Positions 19,881-30,241 of a stretch of 64,000 nt of DNA are shown here, piece after piece. The stretch is from positions 10,312,727 to 10,376,726 of the forward strand of contig JARUPZ010000012.1 in assembly GCA_031213475.1 (NCBI GenBank). Reading direction: 5' to 3'. Position 1 is the stretch's first letter, and every line of letters begins with the position of its first letter. A program made the position numbers and the translations under genes. The DNA comes from Nereocystis luetkeana. Its lineage: Eukaryota > Sar > Phaeophyceae > Laminariales > Laminariaceae. Below the pieces are notes generated by a model, which did no database searches, was not told where the DNA came from, and worked only from the letters and a program-made list of their open reading frames with translations.

Positions 19881-21091
19881 TGTACTATTGCACGTAATAC
19901 CGTACAATACCTGGTACGTACCTGGTACCTGTACGTAAATAGGTATTTCGTCTCAGACATTAAGCGTTTGTGAAAAAAAAAAAACTCCATTTTCTCTGTA
20001 AAAAAACAGGTCGATGCTCGATGCTCTTCTGTACCCCCCCCCCCCATATTGATGTTTCAGTTAGCATCGGACCTTCTATTTTTTTACCTGGACCGAGGTT
20101 TGTTGTACTGACTGGCTGTCTTACGCAATATTTACGGGCGGAATATGCGCTGTTAACATTATATGTATGTCAGAAGGCGGAATAGATGCTCTTCTCTCTG
20201 CAGTCGGGCCTTTCTTTGTTTTGTTTGTTCAGATGCATGATGTCTATTGCTTTTTTTCCATCCTATCCCCAGCAATATATAGCAGCTCGTGCGAATACAG
20301 CGACGAATACTATTAAACATGACGATTTTTTGTCAAGTAAGTGTTGATGCGAGTACCAGGTAGTTTTGAAGATTCTATCATGTTTTTGCAGTGGTATAAT
20401 AGGAGAAGAAGTGGTAGTAGTTGGTTGTCTCTGTTTCCTGCTGCTTGCTGATGCTGGATGGTGATGCCGCTGTTCCCGCTTCTTGCTGATGCTGAATGAT
20501 GATGCTGCTGCTTGCTGCAGCTGGTTATTGCTGCCGCACCGCCCATGCACACATAGTTATTTGCTCTTTTACGCGTTGCGCTATTAATAGTTGCATTATA
20601 CTAATAGCCGTAAATATTCTACGAATGACTTACCATCAGCGACCAACCTACAGGAGGAGTAAGTAGTATGTCCACGAGAGGTTATGTTTTTCTTTTGTTG
20701 GCTCTTGGCATCATCTAATTCTTTTGCTCTTCTTGATGTTTTTATTTCGTGGTGTCAGAGCAGCCCCCCCCCCCCCCGCCCGCCCCTCCCCTCCCTTCTA
20801 AACCACGGCAGTTGCCTTCCTATTTATGGTACGACGGGGATAAATCAGCATTATCAATAGTACTATAGATGTCAACATCCATTCCTGACTGTAGGTTCCA
20901 CGCACACACGCTCCCCTCTCCATCATCATTGTTGATGGTCGTTTCGTGAGATCGTCCGTACCGATCCTATACCAAAACCTGGCGTGTCCTACTTAGGGCT
21001 ATCCTCCTAAGAAAGAGAAAAGTGCCATACATAGATGTCGAGTCAAACCGGGGGTCCTTCCCTCACAACTACAGCAGCAATAGTACTATTA
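19881..21091. other. No gene supported
   Basis: C runs at about 20033-20045 and 20763-20777. Double TACCTGGTA at about 19909-19930. A TGCTGATGCTG repeat region at about 20450-20520 gives only biased frames. Confidence 0.4.
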
Positions 21092-21195
21092 TTACGGGGG
21101 GGCATAGTAAACAGGGCCAAGCATTGTTAGTTGAAGTAGCGAAATGTATAGGTTTTTGTATGTACCGTAGGTCCTATTTAATACGGCCCCCCGTA
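21092..21195. mobile_element. MITE family A, copy 9
   Basis: TTACGGGGGGGCATAG left, ATACGGCCCCCCGTAG right, TA flank at the left. Confidence 0.87.
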
Positions 21196-21233
21196 GGATT
21201 AACATTGCTTAGTCCCACACACACGCATGTATA

Positions 21234-21280
<47 letters not shown>
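21234..21280. repeat. (ACT)n microsatellite
   Basis: About 15 uninterrupted ACT units. Confidence 0.95.
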
Positions 21281-21310
21281 TGAATAATTCTCCATTTATT
21301 TGTTACTAAC

Positions 21311-21420
21311 TGTTATGCTTGGCATCCGACAATGTGCAGCATGAGCTTCAACACTCATTGTATTATTATTATGCTTGCCATCCGACAATGTGTAGTGTTG
21401 TTCTAATAAACGACGTGTCG
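21311..21420. repeat. Repeat P fragments (two short copies)
   Basis: TGCTTGGCATCCGACAATGT and TGCTTGCCATCCGACAATGT, the second followed by AGTGTTGTTCTAATAAACGA, as at 37415-37460. Confidence 0.7.
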
Positions 21421-21455
21421 TAGATGGTGGCGACAACGATAATAACCGGCTTGTT

Positions 21456-21498
21456 TTTATTATTGATATTGATATTGATATTGATATTGATATTGATA
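21456..21498. repeat. (TTGATA)n microsatellite
   Basis: About seven TTGATA units. Confidence 0.95.
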
Positions 21499-22990
21499 GT
21501 GTAAACTCATCGCCAAGCCGTGGTGAAAAGGGAAGATCAAAGATCACACTCACTCCTACCTGGTATCTGACACGAACTAAAGGGTAGTATCTATTCATGC
21601 ATGCGCTCTGTGCTCGGTGTGAACAATATTAACACCACCACAACAACAAGAAGTGATACCGGTATGATTATACCACACGGGGTGGTCGTAGCAGCAGTCT
21701 ATTTGTTTTTGTGCTGTTAACATAACAAATATACTCTCACTGACTGGTAGATAGGCCTGTAAAAACAGAACCGGAAGGTAGGCTTTCACAACTAAAAAAT
21801 CTAGAGTATTTTATACCACAGACAGGTACAATATACTATTATACTAGTATACTACTAATATTTAGTAAAAATATATATTTTCCCAAGTATTCTACTGGTA
21901 TTGTATTAAGAGTATAGGTGTATGCAGGTGTATGACTTGAATTATCCCATTACGAGGATGTTGTATGCTTACTATGTTTTGAATGGGCTGTGCCGCTGCA
22001 GCTGTGCTGTTGCAGTTTTTATTGGTGTTGTTGTTGTTGTTGTCAGCGTTGTTGCTGTTGCTACCTGCTGCTGTTGCCTGTTTGTCTTTCTGGTGTTAGT
22101 TCAATAAGTGCATCTTAGTCGAGTAGTGCCACCGTGCACCAGGCAAGTCATTGCAGCACTACATGTATTACTATTACTCGTATTATCACTAGCAGCAAGC
22201 TGCAGCACATAGTTAGTCTTTGTCGCGGCAGCAAGCAGGAAGCAAGCAAGCAGTATTTTTTTACGAGTGTATGTATGTATGTGTTGCTGGTATTGTTCTT
22301 ACAGTAACTTTACTGTTGTGTCGGGGTATACTTCTAGTTTTAAATATTTTTCCAATAAAAAATAGACGCTACACAAGTAATTGCCTTCTGAGAATCAAGG
22401 TACAGAACATGCAGTATCAATAGTAATAGTAATAATAGTAATGCCTACCAGTACGGTATTAATATATATGACAGCATGAATCATGACACCAGGTACTTGG
22501 TACGCATAATGTGATGATGCTGCATAATGTATAATGTGCACATATTCCCTGGAATAGTACACATACACAGCACTACATATTATTTATTGTAGGGATCAAG
22601 ATCATGAAATGGAGCAAACGTCGAGAATAGGATGTATCTGTAGTAGAGAAAGTTAAAGTTAGATCTCACTTTTGACGTCCGTGCTAATCGAAACAAGTTT
22701 TCTAGAATGTTTCCACTTATATTTCTTGGTTTCCGACTAAATGCCAGGAATTTAGAAGGAGAAAAAAATCCACAGTTATTAATAGTTATATTTCCCATTT
22801 TTTTTCGTCACGTGTATATTACCGTAGAAACTAATAGAAAAAAAAAATGGAAGTTTTCGACGTCATTTTGCTTCGATAAGCACGGGCCTAAGCTGGCTGG
22901 TTGCTTGTCGCCTTGCAGTTTGCTTCGTCTCCGTGTCGGTGCATCGACAGTCGCCAACGAGGGAGGATATCATTCCGGGGGAACACACTA
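21499..22990. other. No gene seen
   Basis: Contains a TTG-repeat stretch (about 22021-22045), several TATTAATA and TACCWGGTA motifs, and A/T-rich sequence. Short frames only. Confidence 0.4.
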
Positions 22991-23103
22991 TTACGGGGGA
23001 GCATATTAAATAGGGACCTACGATACACACAAAAACCTATACCTGGTATATTTCTCTATTTATACTAACAATATTTGGTCATATTTACTATGGTCCCAGG
23101 TAA
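22991..23103. mobile_element. MITE family A, copy 10, with 7-bp insertion
   Basis: Full-length copy in which CCTATATATTTC of other copies reads CCTATACCTGGTATATTTC (TACCTGGTA at 23040-23048). Confidence 0.88.
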
Positions 23104-23274
23104 TAGTGCTCTACTCGGGGCAAGGGGGTGGTGTGCCACGATCTACTGTAGTAACCGAGGTTGCACGGACGCCGTTGCGGCGATTCTTATCGCGAGAAGG
23201 TGTCGCCAAAAGCCGTCGGCCAAATCACTCAGACGCTGTCAATCACAAGCCTTAGCAACCCCGACGTCTTTTTT

Positions 23275-23605
23275 GCTCCCCCTTCTTTTTCACAATCACG
23301 CTTACTTTCCAGCTCTCTCTATGGACAAGCCGTGGCCTCAGGTGTCTTGCCTTCTTCCCCCCCCCCCCCCGGTATACACTTGCCTCCATTGACATCGCGC
23401 ATAGGGTTCAGCATTCCTCACTGCTCGCCGGTTTTCATCGATTTTTAGCTAAAACGCACGTTCTCGCGCTTTCCGCGATGAGAAAAAACGCACAAAAAGG
23501 GCCTGTTTTTGTTTTGTTTTGGGAACCCGCCGGGATTCGAACCCCTGGCCCTCACATGGTAACATTGTTCAAAGCTAAGCCACTAGACTGCCGAGGCGAC
23601 CGGAC
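23275..23605 (-). mobile_element. tRNA-derived SINE, family S3
   Basis: On the minus strand the head reads GGTCGCCTCGGCAGTCTAGT (A box) and GGGGTTCGAATCCCGG (B box, about 23538). The body reads CGAGCAGTGAGGAATGCTGA and CCCTATGCGCGATG, matching the S2 body. The head differs from S1, S2 and S4. Confidence 0.82.
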
Positions 23606-24074
23606 GTTGAGCGCACGTTGTGATATTTGTACCTCGAGAGGCGTCCAGAGGGCGGCGGGGGGGTGCGTCCATCCGGAGGGGGGGGGACAACGAGAGCTGT
23701 ACGCAGGCGTAAGAAAACGATCAGGGGAAACAAGAAAACAAGAAAGCAGAGAGAAGATAACTGGGCGAAGAAGCAATGACGGCCGGCGTATGCGTGCCAC
23801 GTTGTCATCGGAGAGGTAGACAGCACGCGAATAAGTCTGAGCAAACTTACGTTAGCTACTGACTACGGCCAGGCGAGGCACACACCCTGACGGCCGTGGC
23901 CAGCGCCACGTTTCACCCGCTTTGTTGGCAGAACGCCCCCCCCCCCCCCCCGCCACCCCCGCACATTGGTGTCGATGCCCCCTGTCGCGGTTACAACCTT
24001 CACGTACCGCCCCTGCCTCTCTACTCCTCTCCCGGTCATGCTATCTCCGCAGTAAGGCCTCCGCTTCATCCTCG
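23606..24074. other. No gene supported; possible LINE II 3' trailer
   Basis: G and C runs at about 23681-23688 and 23937-23951. Next to the C-terminal end of LINE II, so it may be LINE trailer. Confidence 0.35.
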
Positions 24075-24861
24075 ACCCGTCGGGTGTACCGGCCTTCTGC
24101 GCTGCTTCACGTAATCCTCCGAACTTGATGACGAGATTCTGCAGATAAATCTCCCTCTAGACCCCCCTCCGTCCATTCCCTGTCCGTCAGTGTAGCCCTT
24201 TTCCCCGACCAACTGCCCACATATCACTGTCTTGATGAAACGCACCGGCGCAGGATAAGGTGTGCTCGTCACGCTTCCTTTTCCGCCAGCCGGGGCATCG
24301 AAGGACCAGGGAGTGTTGCACTTGTGCCGCAGCTTGTAGGGTGAGCCTTGGTCGGGGGCTCCTCGTCATGCACCCGCACAGGATAGTCTCGACGACTATG
24401 TAATACCTCGTCTTTCAGCGTCCGCAACTTCAGCCGCAAGCGCACGTCCAGGCGGTCATACTTTTATTTACTATCACAAATACCGCCGGCAGTGTGGTGA
24501 ATGACCGGGCCCTTTAAGGACGCGGCGCGGTCTTACTACTGAGATCGTGGTCTGCGCTGACGCGCTGACAGCGGCACTTAATTGTTATACCTGGTATTCA
24601 ACAAAAAACATTCGTCTGTACACCGGGCGGACTGCACAGTGAAAGTAAACTACACCTTCACCGTGCCCTTCATATGCTGGCGCATGATTTCCGTCTTTGG
24701 GCCTCCGAACGCCGCACACGCAGTCAAGATCACCATGGTCATCCTCCTGGGGGATGCGATACTGTACCCTTGTTGTCATTGCACTTGATTCCCCACAACG
24801 TCTGAGCTCCCCTCCCCCTCCTCCTGCCCGTCGACCTTGCCGGCCCGTGTCTTGTCCCTCT

Positions 24862-24896
24862 TCCTTCCTTCCTTCCTTCCTTCCTTCCTTCTTTCT
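24862..24896. repeat. (CCTT)n microsatellite
   Basis: About eight CCTT units, inside LINE II. Confidence 0.95.
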
Positions 24897-25487
24897 TCTT
24901 TTTTGTTGGGCTGCACCGTATTGTCCATGACGGCTGCACCAGCTGGGGAACCCATTGTGGCGACGGGCAACACAAAATACTGCCGCAAGCACCCGCTATT
25001 GCCGAGGCCCTTCTCCAACTCGAATTTATCCAAGCGCCCGCCACCATCCAGTCGCACGCATGCTCGCATACCCCGTCGTGGAATTGGTGGATGGCCGCGC
25101 AAGCACTCAAGATGGCACGCCAAAGAGGGCTATAGCACAGCCCACCGGAGGAGGATTCGGTCGACGTTATGATATGGTTTGGTGAGGTCTGCGAAACACA
25201 TGTACAGGAGAGTGTCCTTCCTGAGCAGCTGCTGCGGACGTCGTACCGCAAACATCATGTCGACCTCCGAGCACGCCGCGGTCTTAAGCTGCACTGCCAT
25301 TCCGGCAGGATGATGACTTCCCGTTCGCAGTAGTAGTCGTTAAGGCCAGCCGCCATGCCTTTCGAGGATGATTACTTTAGAGGCGTCCGCCACCAGTGAA
25401 ACGCTTCGGTACTTCTGGCCACACTCCGTGCTTCCTTTAGTCTTCTGCAACGCGTTGGTCTTGGCATATTTCCGTTGGTGCGGCGTG

Positions 25488-25512
25488 CCCCCCCCCCCCC
25501 CCCCCCCCCCCC
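25488..25512. repeat. Poly(C) tract, 25 nt
   Basis: Uninterrupted run of 25 C inside LINE II. Confidence 0.95.
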
Positions 25513-26119
25513 ACCCCATACACAGCGACGACGACCTCGTAGAACGTTCCCGGGACATTCTCAGGGTGCCCGGGTCTCGTTCATCAGCCAGGACCTTCTG
25601 GCTTCAGGAGTACAGTCGAGAGGTCGTCGGGCCCAATCGCTTTGCGGCTTGATCGCATTTATTTCTCTATCTACTGTACCTCGTACCTCGATGGGGCGTC
25701 ACCCAACGGCCTGCACGGGGGAGGGGGACACGTTGATTGAGTGACGTCCACGGTAGTCGCGTTTAGGGTCGGCGACTTGGTGTTTGACAGTTTATGAAAC
25801 CGTCTTACCTAGCGCTCTCGGACGAGGCCATCGTTTCGCAGCAATCTGCGGCAGCTTCCCCATCCGTGATGTATGCTGCGAGTTCCGGGTCGTCTTCTCT
25901 TCCACAACGATCGTTTTTCTTGCAGAAGGCCAGCTGATCGCCTTGTAGCATACTGGGACGCCCTTCGTCTTGCCTCTGCTTTACTCTTTGAAGAACCTCT
26001 CCGCACAGCTGCCGCCCCAGCACGAGTTTAAGCTGGTTGGCGGCCACCTTCAAAAGGTTGTTGGCATGCTGCGACCCTCCTGGGCAGCAGGTATAGTGGT
26101 AGAAGGTATTTCGCGTGTG

Positions 26120-26350
26120 CCCTCTCCTTACCCCCCCCCCGTCTCGAAAAAGGTGAAAACCCGACATGCTCCGTCTCGGCACGGTATGGATGCGAGGATC
26201 TATGGTCATACGACTACGGCCATGCATGAGATCGAGTACACATCTTCTATCGAGTACACCCCCCCCGGTCTCGAAAGGGGCGCGTGGTCAACGCTGAATG
26301 GTCAAATGATCAAAGCAAGCAACATATTAGTATGCCCCCCCCGGCCCTCC
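26120..26350. repeat. Tandem-repeat unit fused to a LINE I 3' end
   Basis: GGTGAAAACCCGACATG and ACGACTACGGCCATGCATGA match the units downstream. CGAAAGGGGCGCGTGGTCAA and ATCAAAGCAAGCAACA at about 26273-26325 match the LINE I 3' end at 3395-3450. Confidence 0.7.
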
Positions 26351-26445
26351 CCTCACAAGCGGTTCTTGGTAGGATGCAGCTCACCCTTCATGCGACTCGC
26401 CGGGCACCTCACGGCGCTTCGCGCTTGATTCAAGCAACGTCTGCC

Positions 26446-27045
26446 TGGAAGGTGAAAACCCGACATGATCCGTCCCGGCATTGAAGGGATGCGAGGGTCT
26501 ATGATCTTACGACTACGGCCATGCATGAGATCGAGTACATTTCTCCTATCGAGCACGGCCATGCATGAGATCGAGTACATTTCTCCTATCGAGCACCCCC
26601 CCCCTCCCGCCCTCCCCTCCCCTCCCCACCCCCGACCCTCTTGGCGCATGCATCTCCGCTTTGCTTCTTCCGTCGCACACCAACATTGGGCCCTTGCTTG
26701 TGCTTCGAAGGGGGTGATACTCGCCGGGCACCTCACGGCGCTTCGCGCTTGATTCAAGCAACGTCTGCCTGGTAGGTGAAAACCCGACATGATCCGTCCC
26801 GGCATTGAAGGGATGCGAGGGTCTATGATCTTACGACTACGGCCATGCATGAGATCGAGTACATTTCTCCTATCGAGCACGGCCATGCATGAGATCGAGT
26901 ACATTTCTCCTATCGAGCACCCCCCCCCCCCCCCCCCCCCCCCCGTCCCCTCCCCGCCCCCGACCCTCTTGGCGCATGCATCTCCGCTTTGCTTCTTCCG
27001 TCGCACACCAACATTGGGCCCTTGCTTGTGCTTCGAAGGGGGTGA
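26446..27045. repeat. Tandem repeat, unit about 325 bp, two copies
   Basis: Two units start GAAGGTGAAAACCCGACATG / TAGGTGAAAACCCGACATG (about 26449 and 26775). Each has ACGGCCATGCATGAGATCGA twice, a C-rich tract, and CTTGGCGCATGCATCTCCGC. The second has a 25-C run at 26920-26944. The opposite strand is open for 217 codons only because of the repetition. Confidence 0.88.
26920..26944. repeat. Poly(C) tract, 25 nt
   Basis: Uninterrupted C run. The first unit of the tandem repeat has an interrupted version. Confidence 0.95.
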
Positions 27046-27319
27046 TATATATTATAAGTGTTTCATACCTGGTGGTATGACACGCATGTATTAATAGTAG
27101 ATATGTATTGCATTTATGTGTGCGCGAAAGGCATGCTTCGAATGGGTATGTGTGCGTACGTGAGTAGTTTCCGTTTCCATGATGATGACGATGGGGATGT
27201 GATTTACGTACATAATATCGTACACAGGTACTATCGGTGGTGGTGTGTTGTTAAATGCTTGGTACAGAACATGAATCGGCCGTCGATTTAAAGTGATCCA
27301 TTAGCCGCTCGCACGCGCC

Positions 27320-27675
27320 GGTCGCCCCGGTGGTTCAAGTGGTTAACCTCGAATTCTACTTGTTTGAGTCCTGGGTTCGAGCCCCAGGAGGGTCGGACTT
27401 TGACTTTATTTGCAAAAATAAAAAAAGGGATTCAATTGTTGAGAGCGCCTTGCAGCGTGGGTAGGCACAATTCGATGCGAGTCGACGAGGGAAGAAAATG
27501 CTGAAATCTTCTCGCGATAAAAAATGAAGGCACGTACCGTAGCGGGAAGGGGGGAGAAGAGCCTGCTATGTGACCCCGGATCTGAGTTACGAGTTGGAAG
27601 GAGAGAGAGTAGAAGATGTGCGAAGATAATGAATGGGATGGAAAAAAAGAAAAAAAAAAGAAAAAAAAAAAAGAG
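27320..27675 (+). mobile_element. tRNA-derived SINE, family S1, copy 1 (complete)
   Basis: Reference S1 copy. Head GGTCGCCCCGGTGGTTCAAG, A box TGGTTCAAGTGG (about 27330), B box GGGTTCGAGCCCC (about 27374), then TTTATTTGCAAAAATAAA, GCGAGTCGACGAGGGAAG, TTCTCGCGATAAAAAATG, AAGGCACGTACCGTAGCGGG, GGATCTGAGTTACGAG and a terminal A-rich tail. About 355 bp. Acceptor stem pairing is poor, so not a tRNA gene. Confidence 0.9.
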
Positions 27676-29640
27676 AGTGACACACGAGGAACAAAATTGG
27701 TTGACATGCTTACTTTAAACAAAGCAATGTTCATGTATGCACAGACAGGCAGGCATACCGCCGACTTACTCATCACCTCAACGTACATGATGATTTATTT
27801 ATTTGTGTTTATTAATATTCATCATTGTATCATATTTCATGTTCTCTCTTCTCCCCTCCTGTCAGCAAACAGCCTTCACCTTATTCCCTCAAGGCTGTGG
27901 CGCCCTCCTCTCTCTCTCGTCTCGCTCTATCATGTACTCTGTCTATACTCTCAACTGAGTTCTAGCACGTTCCGAGTCGAACACACCAGGTCAAGCATAC
28001 TCGCAACATCACATGCGTATGTACCTGCATACAACATGCAGCACATACAGCAGCAGTATAGACATAAGTGTGTACAGCATGCAGCACGTGCGTTTACTAT
28101 TCTGCCGTACACGTGAGTATACGACTGCGCAACATCTATCGATGTACGATAGAAACAGGATACCTGTTAAATGTTCTCTGTCTGGGGCTTTTTGCTGTGC
28201 ACGGTGTTGTAAGAAATTGGTATTGTGGGCGGAGATGAAGACACATTACATTGTTGTTGACAGTGCGAGAGAGCTTGTGTTTTGTGACCGTAAATACACC
28301 GTTGGCTCTGCTAATTATAGGACTATATCTTAGAGTAGCAGTTGTCATTGAGTACGACCACCGCCGTAGATTCTTTTATTAATAGGTGCTTCTCTTCTGT
28401 CTGGCAGTGTATACTATTATTATTATATTATGCTCGCCATCCGACAGCATGATGAGCTTCAATGATGTTGCATACTATACATTCATTCGTGTGCACGTAT
28501 GAAAGTTGAAAGTATACGATGAGAATACTTGTATAACGAGTAGAAAGACTGTGATTGGTACAACAAGTACTATGCTCTGTACGAGATTCGTAAGGCGTTG
28601 TAATGTAAGTATACCTGTGGGGTATATGTGATACATACGGTGTGGTGGTGATGTCATGTACCTCGTATTATAGGCTTTTTACCTAACTAAATGATGAGAG
28701 TGAAAGAGGGTTAACTTTCTGTTCTGTTGATCAATGGCTGATAATGATAATGATGATCATGACCATTATGAATCGTTGCCCCCTGCTAGGCGGGAGGAAG
28801 GGGGAAAGGCTAAATCAGTTTTTTATAATTCATCCTCCAGTATATCCAAGAAGAAGAGTCCTACGAACGAACGCCCTTTATTTCTTACATTATCCTGCCA
28901 CAGCACAACAAACAAGAAGTCAAGGCAGTACGTACGAGTGTGATGGAGTAGCATACCTTATAACACGAGTATAAAAGTATTTTATCATAATATTATTATT
29001 ATGCTTGACATTTTTTTCATTAATTCGTACCAGGCACAAGTATAAAGCACATCACACGGCAGTCCAAAATACCTTGAATACTATTTCTTCTTCTGCTGCT
29101 GCTGTTGCCGTATGATACAACTCTCTGAGTGGAAATATATAAGGTGCGTTTACGCATAAATATGAGCACGAAACGGTCCTTATTTCTGCGCCTATATTGG
29201 TACTACTAATATTAATACTATACCTGGTACATAATACATGGTATACTCAAACAAGAGAGACAACCTGGACAGGTAATAGATAGGATATATTTTTTCTCGT
29301 AACTTCCGACGCGTCTGCGAACAACGCTCGTACTCATTCTATTATACCCGGTAAAATACGGATAATAGACAACCCCTGACATCCATCAGACATACGATGT
29401 TACGAGTATATAGGTGTACATACACAAGCGGCAGTCAGCAGTCAGCAGCACAGTACTGTCAGCCATGGTAGAGTCGCAGAAAGGACCAGGCGGCAGCCCA
29501 TTCTTTTCCCGTCTTTTCCTATTAATAAAGAGCGCCCACCATGGCACATCTCCGAAGCATACAATCCCACCCTCGCACCAAGTTATGCTGGTTTTAGACT
29601 GCATCCTGCGACGGGGCCTCGAAATTAGAAATTAGTCCGA
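27676..29640. other. About 2 kb without a supportable gene
   Basis: Only short open frames. A repeat P fragment (GCTCGCCATCCGACAGCATG, about 28431) and several TATTAATA sites are visible. Exons too short to recognise could be missed. Confidence 0.4.
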
Positions 29641-30241
29641 ATGTAGAAGCGGCTCTTTAAACTATTCCGAAAGCAAAAAACAAATCTTCCGCCGCTTGTT
29701 CGAAAAGGATTTAGAAAAACTTGGAAAAACACAAAATACAAAATTTGAAAAAATATGATTCGTGTGGGTCGGGGTATATTCTTACAACCATTGTTTCGGG
29801 GTGTTTCACTTTATTTTCTCCTGCGCACGGAATGTTCCTGGTAGGCCGAGAGCAGCCCTCTGGGCCTCTGGCCTCGGCCATGATGTGGCGGCAAAATCCG
29901 TCCCACACCACACCGATCAAAAGTTTCCCGACAGCATACCGCGAACTCCTCCTCTGCTCTTGCTCTGCGCTAGACCCAACGAGCTCTCCACGGGGGCCTA
30001 GGGGTCGTCTCCGGCAGGCCCGGCAGGGACTCGCTGTCCAGTTGCAGCCCGTACGGGTCAGCTTGCGGCTCGTCCAATCAAGATTTCCTCTCGGGACGGG
30101 ATTCCTATTATTTCAATTTCTCCAACTGGGCGGCCACTGCTTCGGTGTTTGAAGTCAGAGCGAGGCACTGCCGGCGGCGGGGCCGACGACGGGGGTAACT
30201 GCAGCGCGCGCCGTTCCCATCACAACTATTAATATTAATAG
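29641..30241 (+). other. Upstream region of the CCT-motif gene (possible promoter/5' UTR)
   Basis: No defined TATA box or start element could be assigned. The sequence just before the start codon is ACTATTAATATTAATAG, a doubled TATTAATA motif. The open frame at 29721-30152 has no domain features and is not called. Confidence 0.3.

Larger units (their letters stand above)
24075..26085 (-). mobile_element. LINE II, reverse-transcriptase ORF, 5'-truncated and broken
   Basis: Minus-strand frames give, in order, LLKVAANQLKLVL (near 26050), YRSVSLVADASKVI (about 25420-25380), the RT block MCFADLTKPYHNVDR (about 25200-25155), IHQFHDG and ACVRLDGGGRLDKFELEKGL (about 25090-25010), then MTMVILTACAAFG and KTEIMRQHMKG (about 24745-24665), and GWRKRKRDEHTLS (about 24300-24260). 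The frame changes several times, and a (CCTT)n tract (24862-24893) interrupts the RT. The block order fits non-LTR reverse transcriptases. Clearly inactive. Confidence 0.8.

Noticed and set aside
24585..26227. Several minus-strand proteins as separate genes
   Set aside because: Together they are pieces of one frameshifted LINE reverse transcriptase.
26353..27006. 217-codon minus-strand frame in the tandem repeat
   Set aside because: The protein is itself a direct repeat that follows the 325-bp DNA repeat; no domain.
27320..27395. tRNA gene
   Set aside because: A and B boxes are good but acceptor arms do not pair, and the same head is followed by the same 280-bp body in five places, so it is a SINE head. 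The same applies to 8322, 12433, 42768, 45765, 48364, 54380 and the minus-strand copies.
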